Virus record (IMG/VR): IMGVR_UViG_3300042305_001773
Location: 141,045-205,044 of that record
DNA from: a virus
Strand: one strand, 5' to 3'
Length of the DNA stretch: 64,000 bases
The position numbers were made by a program, and so were the translations under genes. This document shows positions 38,107 through 46,308 of this stretch, piece after piece (positions within the stretch are counted from its first letter, which is position 1; every line of letters starts with the position of its first letter). The notes under the pieces are model-generated. The model did no database searches. It had not been told where the DNA came from and worked only from the letters and a program-made list of their open reading frames with translations.

Positions 38107-39828
38107 TTATTGGCAGGTACCGGACACGAGTCTGGCGGTGGCGCCCAAATCGTGCACTAAAGATACCGGTACGTCGTCGTTTGCGGGGTTCATTCCTGTA
38201 AAGCGCGTTACGGCCTCAAAAACGGCGTCCTCTGGCGTTATCTTATCTTTATCGGCCGCCAGCTCGAAAATCACGATCATTGCCGTTTGCGGCGGTAATA
38301 ACTGACGTAGATGCCTAATATTGTACAGTCCCAGATGATTTAGCCCTAGCGCACTTACCGAGATTCTTACCACAAATACGTTATTTCTCAGCACGTTTTC
38401 AACTAGGAAACGTAACGGGTTAATTGTCTTCGGTAAATGCGCCACCGTCGGTTCCGTGGCGGCGTTAACTCGTTTATCGAGCAACTGCGCCAGCGTGCCA
38501 ATTTTGGGTTTAAGCGCGCAATCTGGCTGCGCTTTTCGAAACTCAGCAGCCTGTACGCCGCGCTCATGAATCTCGTCAAAGAACTGTTGCACGTCTGCCG
38601 GATAACCGCCTAAACGGAATTTTACGTATGTGTAGCCGGTGTGGTGTGCGGTGTTTACTTCAAGCGGCACGTTTTGGTTTTCAAAGACAAGGTCGCCGTA
38701 AAAGCACGACGAAAGGAATCCGCTATCCAGTGCCAGCGCCGTAATAGCTCGACGAACCGGTTGACAAGAATCTGCGTTCGGATCAAGCAACAGCTCGTCT
38801 TCTGCTTCGGTCGCTAGCGGTTCCCATGCGTTGCTGGCCAGAATGTTGTTAGGCGGCGGGCAGCAAATAATCTCGCCCGGCGTTTCTCGCGCGTACGTAT
38901 TGCCAACAAAGAACTCGTATACGTCGATGCCGTGAACGAGCGGCGTACCAGCGGAGATTGTCTGCCCGACTTCAACGCGCGGTACAGTGTTTTCTGCAAA
39001 ACGATAGACAGCTTTGTCTGTCACAATAAGAATGCCGCGTGCATCGTCGTCAACAAGCTCGACGGTCTCTACAGGCCCAATACTGACTGGTACGCCGCAG
39101 ATCGCGGCGATTGCGGCGTCGAGCACGGTCGCTGTTGCGCCGCCCTCTACGAGCCCGGAGATGACGGCGTTTGTTAAATCTTTGTACGCCTGACTGGTGC
39201 GCAGCTTTATACCGACCGCGTAGGCAAATTGATTAAAGACTGTGTTGTAATCGAACTGGCCGCAAAACCCCCACAGTGTCAGCTCTTCGTCGTCGGAGTT
39301 GTTGGGTGACGGGCGCTTTGTGAACACCGGGTTTTCAAACGGGTCTTTGGCAAAAACAATGGCGTTTCGCGTTGTGTCGATGAGGAAGTCCGAGTTTTTG
39401 ATCAGTACGCCCGTGGGGTACGTAATGCGGTTAAACAACTGCATCACGTCTGTTAACCCAGCCGGAAGCGGGAACGAGAAGAAAGTTGTCGTTGGTGGCA
39501 CGTCAAACCGCAGCCCAGAATCAAACGTAGCTGAATTGCGGTCAAACTGTGTAATTGTCGTGCGCGCGGTGTTACGCTCAGATTTCTTTAAGACAATTGG
39601 AGTCAGCGTTTCCGCGTGAAACAGCGGTACGTCAAAACGGCTCAACGCCTCAATAGTTTCAATGAGGTTTTGATACGTTTGATTTACAACTTGCGCGGTT
39701 GCAATTGCGTACGAATGCACCTGATCTACGCCCGTGTACGTGCGCGCCCAGAAACTACCCAGCGCCGCGATCAGGTTGCGGCTGCGGTCAAAGTCAGACC
39801 CGGGGTATACAAATTCTGGTTTGTTCAT
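38107..39828 (-). CDS. Baseplate wedge-like protein, 573 aa
   Basis: Located directly after the baseplate J gene, where P2-like gpI or T4 gp7/gp53-like proteins reside. The N-terminal third is helical (FWARTYTGVDQVHSYAIATA, then NLIETIEALSRFDVPLFH), the rest mixed. The C-terminus has NVFVVRISVSALGLNHLGLY and Ala-rich ends. I assign it as a structural baseplate component from position only; sequence signatures are not clear. Confidence 0.5.
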   Translation of the reverse strand: MNKPEFVYPGSDFDRSRNLIAALGSFWARTYTGVDQVHSYAIATAQVVNQTYQNLIETIEALSRFDVPLFHAETLTPIVLKKSERNTARTTITQFDRNSATFDSGLRFDVPPTTTFFSFPLPAGLTDVMQLFNRITYPTGVLIKNSDFLIDTTRNAIVFAKDPFENPVFTKRPSPNNSDDEELTLWGFCGQFDYNTVFNQFAYAVGIKLRTSQAYKDLTNAVISGLVEGGATATVLDAAIAAICGVPVSIGPVETVELVDDDARGILIVTDKAVYRFAENTVPRVEVGQTISAGTPLVHGIDVYEFFVGNTYARETPGEIICCPPPNNILASNAWEPLATEAEDELLLDPNADSCQPVRRAITALALDSGFLSSCFYGDLVFENQNVPLEVNTAHHTGYTYVKFRLGGYPADVQQFFDEIHERGVQAAEFRKAQPDCALKPKIGTLAQLLDKRVNAATEPTVAHLPKTINPLRFLVENVLRNNVFVVRISVSALGLNHLGLYNIRHLRQLLPPQTAMIVIFELAADKDKITPEDAVFEAVTRFTGMNPANDDVPVSLVHDLGATARLVSGTCQ

Positions 39829-39830
39829 GG

Positions 39831-41552
39831 TCAGTTAGCCCAGCCGGCAGAGACAACAGACACCGACACGTCTTGCGGTCCGGTTAAAAACACAGTTGTG
39901 CGGCCGGTAACGAGGCGGGCGATGTCCGTAGGTAGTTTCAAAATTGTGTTGTCACGCACATACATGATGCTGCCGTCGGGGCGGCGAATACGGCCAAACA
40001 TATCAATACTGCCGAGCGCCTGCTGACTCGATAGGTGTTTGTGCGCGGCGTTACTGATGACCGACGCGTGCAGCTGCCCGGAGAACCCAACACTGGCGAC
40101 CGCGGCGCTGACGCTCTTTTGAATAGCTTCAATATCAGGCGTAGCGACGGCGGGGCTTTTGCGGATCTCAAACGAAATCTTTGTGAAACACGGCACAGCA
40201 GCTTTTACAAGCACGTCGGCAGCACGGGGGCGAGTATCGCGTCCGGCAAAATAGTCTTGTAACTCGCCGATCAGCGGCATGCCCGTCGTGGTGATGGCGT
40301 ACCACTTTTTCGTCTGGTTTGGAATCAGCGCTGTCGCCGGTTGGATGTCGGTGTTCACAAAACGGATGATGGCAGTCTGATATCGTGTATACGCGCTTTC
40401 GTGGAGATACAGCACGTCGGGCACGAAATCGAGTTCTAAGAAATCAGCCGTTCTTGTGTCTTGCAGCACGGAGTAATTTGCTTGCGGCACTCCAGCCAGC
40501 GCCGGATCCACGATGCGCGTGACTTCGTAAAACCCGGGGGCAGTGTTTCGACCAATTGAGACCTGCCAGACAGTGCCGGTTGGTGTGCCGCCAACCAGAG
40601 CCTGTTCGTCGCAATTCCCGGCTGGAGTCGTCGGCGGCGTGTATGGTCCGACGTAAGTTGCCTCTAGCAAGTGCTCAATTTCTTGCGCGGACGCGTTGGT
40701 CTGCGCGTAGATGTCAACTTTTCCGCCACCCGAGATCGGGAACAAGGAGTGCTGGTCGCGCTGCTGCTCCGCGTCGCCGCAACCTAATACAGACAGGTGC
40801 TTGGTGTTTTTGAAGACCGGCTGCGCCATCACGGCCGCGACGTAGCTGGCGCGGCTGCCGATGGTCTTTGCCGCTAACCCTGTTGACAACCGCGCTAAAT
40901 ATTCTTCGTTGGTGGCTGGATCGCGACCGTCAATAAAATCTGCGGCTGCAAACGCGGCCGCTACGTTATTTAAAAGGTTGTCAGGAATCAGATTGACGCC
41001 GCGTTTAATGTTGCCAGCCGCACCAATTGAAAGTGCAACCACGTTGACCGTGGCGGCAAAAGTCCCGTCACCGACCGGGATCATTTTGCGTTGATTTGCG
41101 TCAGTCAGCGCTTCTGTCGTTGTTGTCGGTAATATGAGAAACGCCCCAGTTGGCACAAAAATGGTTTCAGCGTCTTCGGCCGTAAACCGCACGGTGGCGG
41201 GAATCTCGGTGCGTACATCCGCGTTGAAAATGATCGTAATCGACCCGACGGCCGGAGTGCCGTTGTCGCGCTGCACGTTGAAGTTAGACAGCACCTGATC
41301 AACGATGTCCGTGTCAGCGAGCGTCGGGTCTTGCGTAATCTTTAATAGGCTGTTGCTTTGCTGAACGCGCGCAATGTTTTCTTGAATCGCCGCGTTTAAC
41401 AGGCCGTCAAAATACAACACAAGATCGTGAAATACGCCGCGCGTTAGCTCGACCTCTGGGTGGCGTTCCACCATAAGCTGCGACAACGTCGCAACCATTT
41501 CTTGCACTTTAGTTGGGCTAAGCTGCGTTAAACTGGTTATTTCAATCGGCAT
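39831..41552 (-). CDS. Baseplate J-like protein (T4 gp6 / P2 gpJ family)
   Basis: The protein shows the family layout: N-terminal helix (LTRGVFHDLVLYFDGLLNAA), a core beta domain with GSITIIFNADVRTEIPATV, then FTAEDAETIFVPTG, and the segment ALSIGAAGNIKRGVNLIPDN that matches the conserved G.AGNv..g.i. pattern. NEEYLARLSTGLAAKTIGSR and LVKAAVPCFTKISFEIRKSP are further typical blocks. It forms the baseplate wedge ring that triggers sheath contraction. The gp25-like gene is immediately upstream (one-base gap). Confidence 0.85.
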   Translation of the reverse strand: MPIEITSLTQLSPTKVQEMVATLSQLMVERHPEVELTRGVFHDLVLYFDGLLNAAIQENIARVQQSNSLLKITQDPTLADTDIVDQVLSNFNVQRDNGTPAVGSITIIFNADVRTEIPATVRFTAEDAETIFVPTGAFLILPTTTTEALTDANQRKMIPVGDGTFAATVNVVALSIGAAGNIKRGVNLIPDNLLNNVAAAFAAADFIDGRDPATNEEYLARLSTGLAAKTIGSRASYVAAVMAQPVFKNTKHLSVLGCGDAEQQRDQHSLFPISGGGKVDIYAQTNASAQEIEHLLEATYVGPYTPPTTPAGNCDEQALVGGTPTGTVWQVSIGRNTAPGFYEVTRIVDPALAGVPQANYSVLQDTRTADFLELDFVPDVLYLHESAYTRYQTAIIRFVNTDIQPATALIPNQTKKWYAITTTGMPLIGELQDYFAGRDTRPRAADVLVKAAVPCFTKISFEIRKSPAVATPDIEAIQKSVSAAVASVGFSGQLHASVISNAAHKHLSSQQALGSIDMFGRIRRPDGSIMYVRDNTILKLPTDIARLVTGRTTVFLTGPQDVSVSVVSAGWAN

Positions 41553-41553
41553 A

Positions 41554-42027
41554 TTACACCTGTGGTAGCGTGGCTACCGGTAAAATCACAACCCGCTCGT
41601 CGCCGGCAATGCTTGTAATCATAACACGCATGTTTAGATATCCCGGCAGGATTGCAACAGATAACAATTCAGCGTCGTCAAATCGCTCGTCGTCAGGCAT
41701 TCCTTCGTATTCTTCGTTTTGTAGCGTAACGCGTAACCGTAGATTGGCGGCATAAAAGTTCTGAGTAACGTCAAGCTGGCTGCGCATCTGCCCCTGTCGG
41801 ACCAGCGTCATAAAATCGGTGCCGCGATCTGGGAGGCCGGGCATTGAACCGATCTCGGTCAGAAACTCTAGCGCCCAGCGCTGCGCCAACTTTTGGATAC
41901 CGACGCAAATAAGCCCGCTGTTGTCTTCGTCATATAGGACTAGACCAAGTTTGTTGTCGCGCGCAGTGTTGACATTCTGCAACGCGAGATAGTCGTATTT
42001 GCGGTTTGCAAAGTCAGCTAGGCTCAT
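41554..42027 (-). CDS. gp25-like baseplate wedge protein, 157 aa
   Basis: The segment IQKLAQRWALEFLTEIGSMP, then PDRGTDFM, matches the gp25/GPW core (a helix, then L-T-x-x-G-x-x-x..P..G.D). The remaining sequence supplies beta strands (LRLRVTLQNEEYEG, then LLSVAILPGYLNMRVMITSI). Its 157 residues and its place just upstream of the J gene fit. In other contractile systems this protein nucleates the sheath on the baseplate. Confidence 0.75.
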   Translation of the reverse strand: MSLADFANRKYDYLALQNVNTARDNKLGLVLYDEDNSGLICVGIQKLAQRWALEFLTEIGSMPGLPDRGTDFMTLVRQGQMRSQLDVTQNFYAANLRLRVTLQNEEYEGMPDDERFDDAELLSVAILPGYLNMRVMITSIAGDERVVILPVATLPQV

Positions 42028-42029
42028 TG

Positions 42030-42512
42030 TTAACCTCCGGCCGCGCCGGCATCAATGTGAGTTTGTACGTTGTCTTTGAAGAACGAAAACACGCTGACTT
42101 TCGCTTTACCGTGCCCGTTTAGGCGCCCGTGCATGAACGACATGCACCGCGCGTAACTTGCATGCCGCGTCCGCCACGCCCGCTCTTCTACGGCCATAAA
42201 GTCCGCCTGCCATTTCATTGCTATTAAGTCACCGGTCGTTCCGCCTTGCTTCTCCGGCCCCGCGAGCACTGAGTCCGAGTAGATTTGATTAATGTTGTTG
42301 CGGTCCCAGCTCGGAAAACTCATGCCGGGAACGTCGAGCAGTTCTTTTGTTTTGATCTCTTCTGGTGTGTGCCACGGGCGCCACTCAGTCATGTAGTTTT
42401 TGAAGACTTCGGCCATTTTCTTGGCGCGCTCTTCCAGCTGGTCGATACGGGCTTGAAACTTTCCGTCGACCTGCCCTTTTTTTGCGCCGAGGCCGGGTTT
42501 TTCTTCTGCCAT
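42030..42512 (-). CDS. Hypothetical baseplate-cluster protein, 160 aa
   Basis: The N-terminal half is a charged helix (QARIDQLEERAKKMAEVFKN), then WRPWHTPEEIKT, and a second helical part with YARCMSFMHGRLNGHGKAKV. No family is recognised. Its position between the sigma-like gene and the gp25-like gene suggests an assembly or structural role. AGGAGC precedes its ATG. Confidence 0.55.
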   Translation of the reverse strand: MAEEKPGLGAKKGQVDGKFQARIDQLEERAKKMAEVFKNYMTEWRPWHTPEEIKTKELLDVPGMSFPSWDRNNINQIYSDSVLAGPEKQGGTTGDLIAMKWQADFMAVEERAWRTRHASYARCMSFMHGRLNGHGKAKVSVFSFFKDNVQTHIDAGAAGG

Positions 42513-42521
42513 GACAGCTCC

Positions 42522-43343
42522 TTAAAAATTGCCTTGCGTATATTGTTTGTCGAGCATTGCCTGAATCTTGGCGGCGCGCTGACTTACAGCGCCGGGCGTG
42601 ATGTTTAATCGTCGCGCAATTTCTTGTGTGCTGGTTTTTCTTCGTCCGTTGCGGCCAAGTGTCATATCCGCAATTAACTTGTCGACCGGACCAAGATCTT
42701 CATAGACAAAGTTAAACCACGCGTCGGCGGATCGATTGCTGTTTGGAATCGTGCTCGCGACATCACCGCCGTAGCTTTCTTCGTCGGTGACTTCGCGCGT
42801 TGTCATGCCCTCTGATACCGGCTGGTTAAACGCGCGGATTTTCTGAATACGGCGTTTTGACAGCCCGGTGTGATCCGCCAGCTCGTCGTCCGTAGGGTCA
42901 CGACCTAGCTGGTCGTACAGCTCGGATTCGCTCTCCGTTAGCCGTCCGTAATCGAGGCCGACCTGCTCAGGAATCGAGATGATGTTTTGCGCCTGCGCAG
43001 ACACGCGGCGCAAACTCTGCAACTGCGACAGCAAGTGTGTGCGCACGTTACCGCGCTGCGGGTCGTATGTATCCAACGCTTTGAGCGCCATAAGCCGCGC
43101 CTTGGAGCGGGTTGTCGGGCTGGCGTTTTGGCCGGCGTAACTCATCACGGCCGTGTCGATAACCGGCTGAAGCGTCCCCAGCAGCGCCGTATTCGTTTCC
43201 GGCGTTTTAGTGCGCTGCCATTGCGCATAAGCGTTGTCAAAGTCGGTGCTGACGCCAGTCGGCATTCGGGCCGAGAACGGCGCGGGCACGTCGCCTAAAA
43301 TAGACGGCATGCCGGCTGGCGTACTGGTTTTGTTATCAGCCAT
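42522..43343 (-). CDS. Sigma-70-family-like protein, 273 aa
   Basis: The start is ATG 43343 (MADNKTSTPAG). Region-2-like helix: KARLMALKALDTYDPQRGNV then RTHLLSQL (residues 81-108), matching the A...A...fDp.rG.F.tyl pattern of sigma region 2. Region 3: ELYDQLGRDPTDDELADHTG then LSKRRIQ (141-167). Region 4 HTH: STQEIARRLNITPGAVSQRA (238-257). All three domains are therefore recognisable, but the N-terminus is Pro-rich and the -10 recognition helix is divergent. It is embedded in the baseplate operon, so it may drive late promoters or be an inherited structural protein. Confidence 0.6.
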   Translation of the reverse strand: MADNKTSTPAGMPSILGDVPAPFSARMPTGVSTDFDNAYAQWQRTKTPETNTALLGTLQPVIDTAVMSYAGQNASPTTRSKARLMALKALDTYDPQRGNVRTHLLSQLQSLRRVSAQAQNIISIPEQVGLDYGRLTESESELYDQLGRDPTDDELADHTGLSKRRIQKIRAFNQPVSEGMTTREVTDEESYGGDVASTIPNSNRSADAWFNFVYEDLGPVDKLIADMTLGRNGRRKTSTQEIARRLNITPGAVSQRAAKIQAMLDKQYTQGNF

Positions 43344-43345
43344 GA

Positions 43346-44953
43346 TTATGCCTTCTTGAGTGGGCCGCCGGGCCATTTAATGCTATCTTTGTACAGCGGC
43401 GCGTACGTCTGTGAAATAAGTGTCGTGTCTTCGTCTTCTTCTTCGGTGCGGATGTATGACAGCGCAAACGACGTACCAGCCAACGCACGTTCGGCGTTGA
43501 TGGCGTACGACACCTGCGTGACGGCTGCGATCATTGCGCCGTCTGATTGAATTTCTGAGTCTGGTAGCTCAATTCTAACAATACTACCCGGGGCAATATC
43601 GAACCGCAGTTTGCCCGATAGTTCTCCGTAGCGCTGGCTCAAAAACTCGGTTTTGTAAAAGTGCTCTGCAAAACGTTTACTCACGCCGTCCGCCATTCCG
43701 GTCGCGACGTCCGCCGGCAATAACCACTCTGGCGGCGGGTCACCCTCGCCGGTCGCGGGCGCAATGCAGTCGCCGGGACGCTTTCCTTTTACGCCGGTTG
43801 TTGCGCCCGTAAAAATGGGCCATGGCGACATATTTGTCAGCCACGCGGGCAAGTCTTTAAACAGCTTCAACCCGGGACGTTCTTCTCCGGGTTTAAACGG
43901 GTACTGCCCGGCGGGCTGGGTGTATACGTCTGCCATACGAACTTGCCCGCCGGCCGACAACATCGGGTCCATTTGTTGCGGCCAAAACACGACCACGCTG
44001 TCAATGAGCTGGCTCATAGACGCGTTAAAGTTGGCGTAGCTGTATTCATCGCCTTTGATGACGTACTTTTTATTACCGTCATGTTTGAGGCCGCCAAAAA
44101 ACGGAACCACGTATGCGTGCTCGATTGCTGGCGACACGGCAAAGAAAAACTGCGACGCGTACTCGCCAACAAGCTTTCCCCAGAACGACGTGTACGCAAA
44201 CGACTCTAACGCGTCTTTTGTTAGCGCCGTTCGCACCGACATTTCAATGTTGTTGCCGTTTAAGCCGTCAAGGTTCAAAGCGAGCTTGGCGTTACCCGGC
44301 GCAACGGGCATGCGTTTCAGCGCTTTTATTGCTGCTTCGTTTGGGCGTGATTGCGGTAATTTATATTCAGCCATTTTGTTGAAGATCGGCTTGATAACCT
44401 CGCCCCACAAATCGCGCGAGATTTTGTCTTTGCGGATTAGATCGCCGTTGGCGTCAATAATCGGAACGCTGGAGTGCGCGTTACCTTCAGTCTGCAGCGC
44501 CACAAAGGCTGCGTTTGTGGCCATAAGGAACGGCGCGTTTTGAAACCACTTGCCGTTGAGGGCTGACGAGTTGTTCAAGTCGTCGAGCCAATGGATGAGT
44601 TGCAGCACGTAATTAGCGCTGTTGTGTGAGCGTTGATACCCGATGCCGGCAAGCATGCCTTCAAATATCACAAACCGGCCGTTCTCCATTTTGTCTTTCT
44701 GCCCGGCTTCAGGGATAATTCTGAGCCAGACAGTCACAGGATCGCGCGGTTTGATTTGTTTACGTAGTTTATGAATCGTCGCTTCGCGCGTTTTGCCGGA
44801 CGCCGCGTCGTAACCTACTGCGACTGTAAGCGACGCAGTTGGAATACTGTTCAACCCAAATGTGGCAGAGATAGCAACAATGTCGTCAAACACGGTGTCT
44901 TTGATCTTGGCCGTGATTTCAAACTTCGAGTAAACGTACGGCTGTTTAGCCAT
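43346..44953 (-). CDS. Tail hub-like protein (gp27/gpD-like position), 535 aa
   Basis: The N-terminus YSKFEITAKIKDTVFDDIVA, then SIPTASLTVAVG, has the look of the first beta domain of hub proteins. The following region FVIFEGMLAGIGYQRSHNSA, then YVLQLIHWLDDLNNSSALNG, fits a gp27/late-control-D type layout. The C-terminal domain ends GSIVRIELPDSEIQSDGAMI and AVTQVSYAINAERALAGTSF. It lies between tape-measure-side genes and the wedge genes, where the hub is expected. Assignment is by context plus fold-level similarity. Its stop is two bases from the sigma-like start. Confidence 0.55.
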   Translation of the reverse strand: MAKQPYVYSKFEITAKIKDTVFDDIVAISATFGLNSIPTASLTVAVGYDAASGKTREATIHKLRKQIKPRDPVTVWLRIIPEAGQKDKMENGRFVIFEGMLAGIGYQRSHNSANYVLQLIHWLDDLNNSSALNGKWFQNAPFLMATNAAFVALQTEGNAHSSVPIIDANGDLIRKDKISRDLWGEVIKPIFNKMAEYKLPQSRPNEAAIKALKRMPVAPGNAKLALNLDGLNGNNIEMSVRTALTKDALESFAYTSFWGKLVGEYASQFFFAVSPAIEHAYVVPFFGGLKHDGNKKYVIKGDEYSYANFNASMSQLIDSVVVFWPQQMDPMLSAGGQVRMADVYTQPAGQYPFKPGEERPGLKLFKDLPAWLTNMSPWPIFTGATTGVKGKRPGDCIAPATGEGDPPPEWLLPADVATGMADGVSKRFAEHFYKTEFLSQRYGELSGKLRFDIAPGSIVRIELPDSEIQSDGAMIAAVTQVSYAINAERALAGTSFALSYIRTEEEDEDTTLISQTYAPLYKDSIKWPGGPLKKA

Positions 44954-45839
44954 TTGTATGCCTTCTTACGCTTTCCATACGGTAAATAAACGCCAGCACT
45001 AAACCGGCAAGGCGGTACGCCGGTAGCGGATGATCAAACCACAGATTTTTGAATGTCGCATATGGTTGTGCATCGTCAAGGCCAAACAGCTCAATAAATA
45101 CGGGTTCGCCAATCAGCTCCAATGTCGGAAACAACGTTGTGATAGCGGGAGCCGGATTAGCGTTTAGCGCGACGTACCACCGGCCGTTGAATGTCGTTGG
45201 ATCTGTTATCAGCCGCTCTAGTCGCAATTTGATATCTGTTTCTGGCAGCGTCACAACAGGTAGCTCTCCGGCTGAACGCGCGCTTGTTCGCGGGGCCGGG
45301 TCGTACACGGTTTGCGTAGTTAAAAATACTTCAGCGTCTGGATCAAGTTCTTTGATTAGCACGCCGCGATTGTCTTCAAGTGTTAAAAAAGCATCTTCTT
45401 CGGCAGCCAGCGGATCGGGCGGCGCGGGGTACAAACCCAACGTGTACTGGCGATTTGCGCGGCCGGTGCTGTTGCTGGCAATAAACTCGCCGCCAATTGC
45501 GACATTCCTTGGCGCGCCGGCCATTTGGGTAACGCGCAACGACGGTTGATATTTAAACTCGTTTTCTGCCGGTTCTGGCCAGTACGTTACACGTTCATCG
45601 AGTTTGTACAGATACTCGACCGCTGGTGTTTGATGGATGTAGCTAAGCAGCTCTCGCGCACGAAGATTCAAAAACCGCTGATCGGGACTGCTGCCAAACA
45701 ATACGCGCCGCACCGTGGTCAATACGGTCGGCAACACTAACGGCCGAAACTCTGGCGGGATGTATTCATATCCTGCCTGTTGTTTCTGCGCGCTTTGCGC
45801 CCAAATGTTTAACAGCAATGTGCGGCCGTGATTAATCAT
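44946..45839 (-). CDS. Tail/baseplate protein of unknown type, 297 aa
   Basis: An N-terminal helical part (RTLLLNIWAQSAQKQQAGYE, then ELLSYIHQTPAVEYLYKLDE) is followed by beta-rich sequence. The C-terminal strands (LIGEPVFIELFGLDDAQPYA) end in a helix with YRLAGLVLAFIYRMESV. No family is recognised. The ATG at 45839 lies one base from the upstream stop, and the end overlaps the hub-like gene by 8 bases. Confidence 0.55.
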   Translation of the reverse strand: MINHGRTLLLNIWAQSAQKQQAGYEYIPPEFRPLVLPTVLTTVRRVLFGSSPDQRFLNLRARELLSYIHQTPAVEYLYKLDERVTYWPEPAENEFKYQPSLRVTQMAGAPRNVAIGGEFIASNSTGRANRQYTLGLYPAPPDPLAAEEDAFLTLEDNRGVLIKELDPDAEVFLTTQTVYDPAPRTSARSAGELPVVTLPETDIKLRLERLITDPTTFNGRWYVALNANPAPAITTLFPTLELIGEPVFIELFGLDDAQPYATFKNLWFDHPLPAYRLAGLVLAFIYRMESVRRHTNG

Positions 45840-45840
45840 G

Positions 45841-46305
45841 TTATTTTTTAGGCACGATGTTAAAACGAAGTGACCACTGGCCGACCAGCGTCTGCGGATC
45901 TTGCAGTTCTAATCGCATGCCGGTTAGAAAGGCCCAAAACGTGGAGTTTGAGCAGTCGCCGATTGTGACAGACATCTTGCCGTTTTCTTTAATGCGATTT
46001 TTTTGATAGAAGTCGTAGACGTTACAGATTTTTGCGCTGTCTGCGCCGGGGCAGGGTTTTACAAAACCAAAACCAGACACAGTTAATTCACCCACGCGAT
46101 CGCCGAACGCGTACACGTAAATAAAATCATTTACGGTGTGAAGGAACTGATAGTTTCCGTTTAGTTCTAACGCAAAACCGCTAGTCGGCGCTGTCAGCTG
46201 ACCGCCTTTAACGCCACCAAACTTGATTTTGAAAATATCGCCAGTGCAGTTCTTGGGCTTGATAATCGCCACAGCGCCGGCGCACGGGGTAAAAGCTACT
46301 GGCAT
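45841..46305 (-). CDS. Tail tube-like baseplate protein, 154 aa
   Basis: A beta-rich protein with FIYVYAFGDRVGELTVSGFG, a pattern of tail tube or tube-initiator proteins, followed by KICNVYDFYQKNRIKENGKM and a C-terminal WSLRFNIVPK strand. It lies immediately after the tape measure gene and before the hub-like gene, which fits a tube-initiator (gp48/54-like) role. It shares little obvious sequence with the true tube at 55429. Confidence 0.55.
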   Translation of the reverse strand: MPVAFTPCAGAVAIIKPKNCTGDIFKIKFGGVKGGQLTAPTSGFALELNGNYQFLHTVNDFIYVYAFGDRVGELTVSGFGFVKPCPGADSAKICNVYDFYQKNRIKENGKMSVTIGDCSNSTFWAFLTGMRLELQDPQTLVGQWSLRFNIVPKK

Positions 46306-46308
46306 GGG

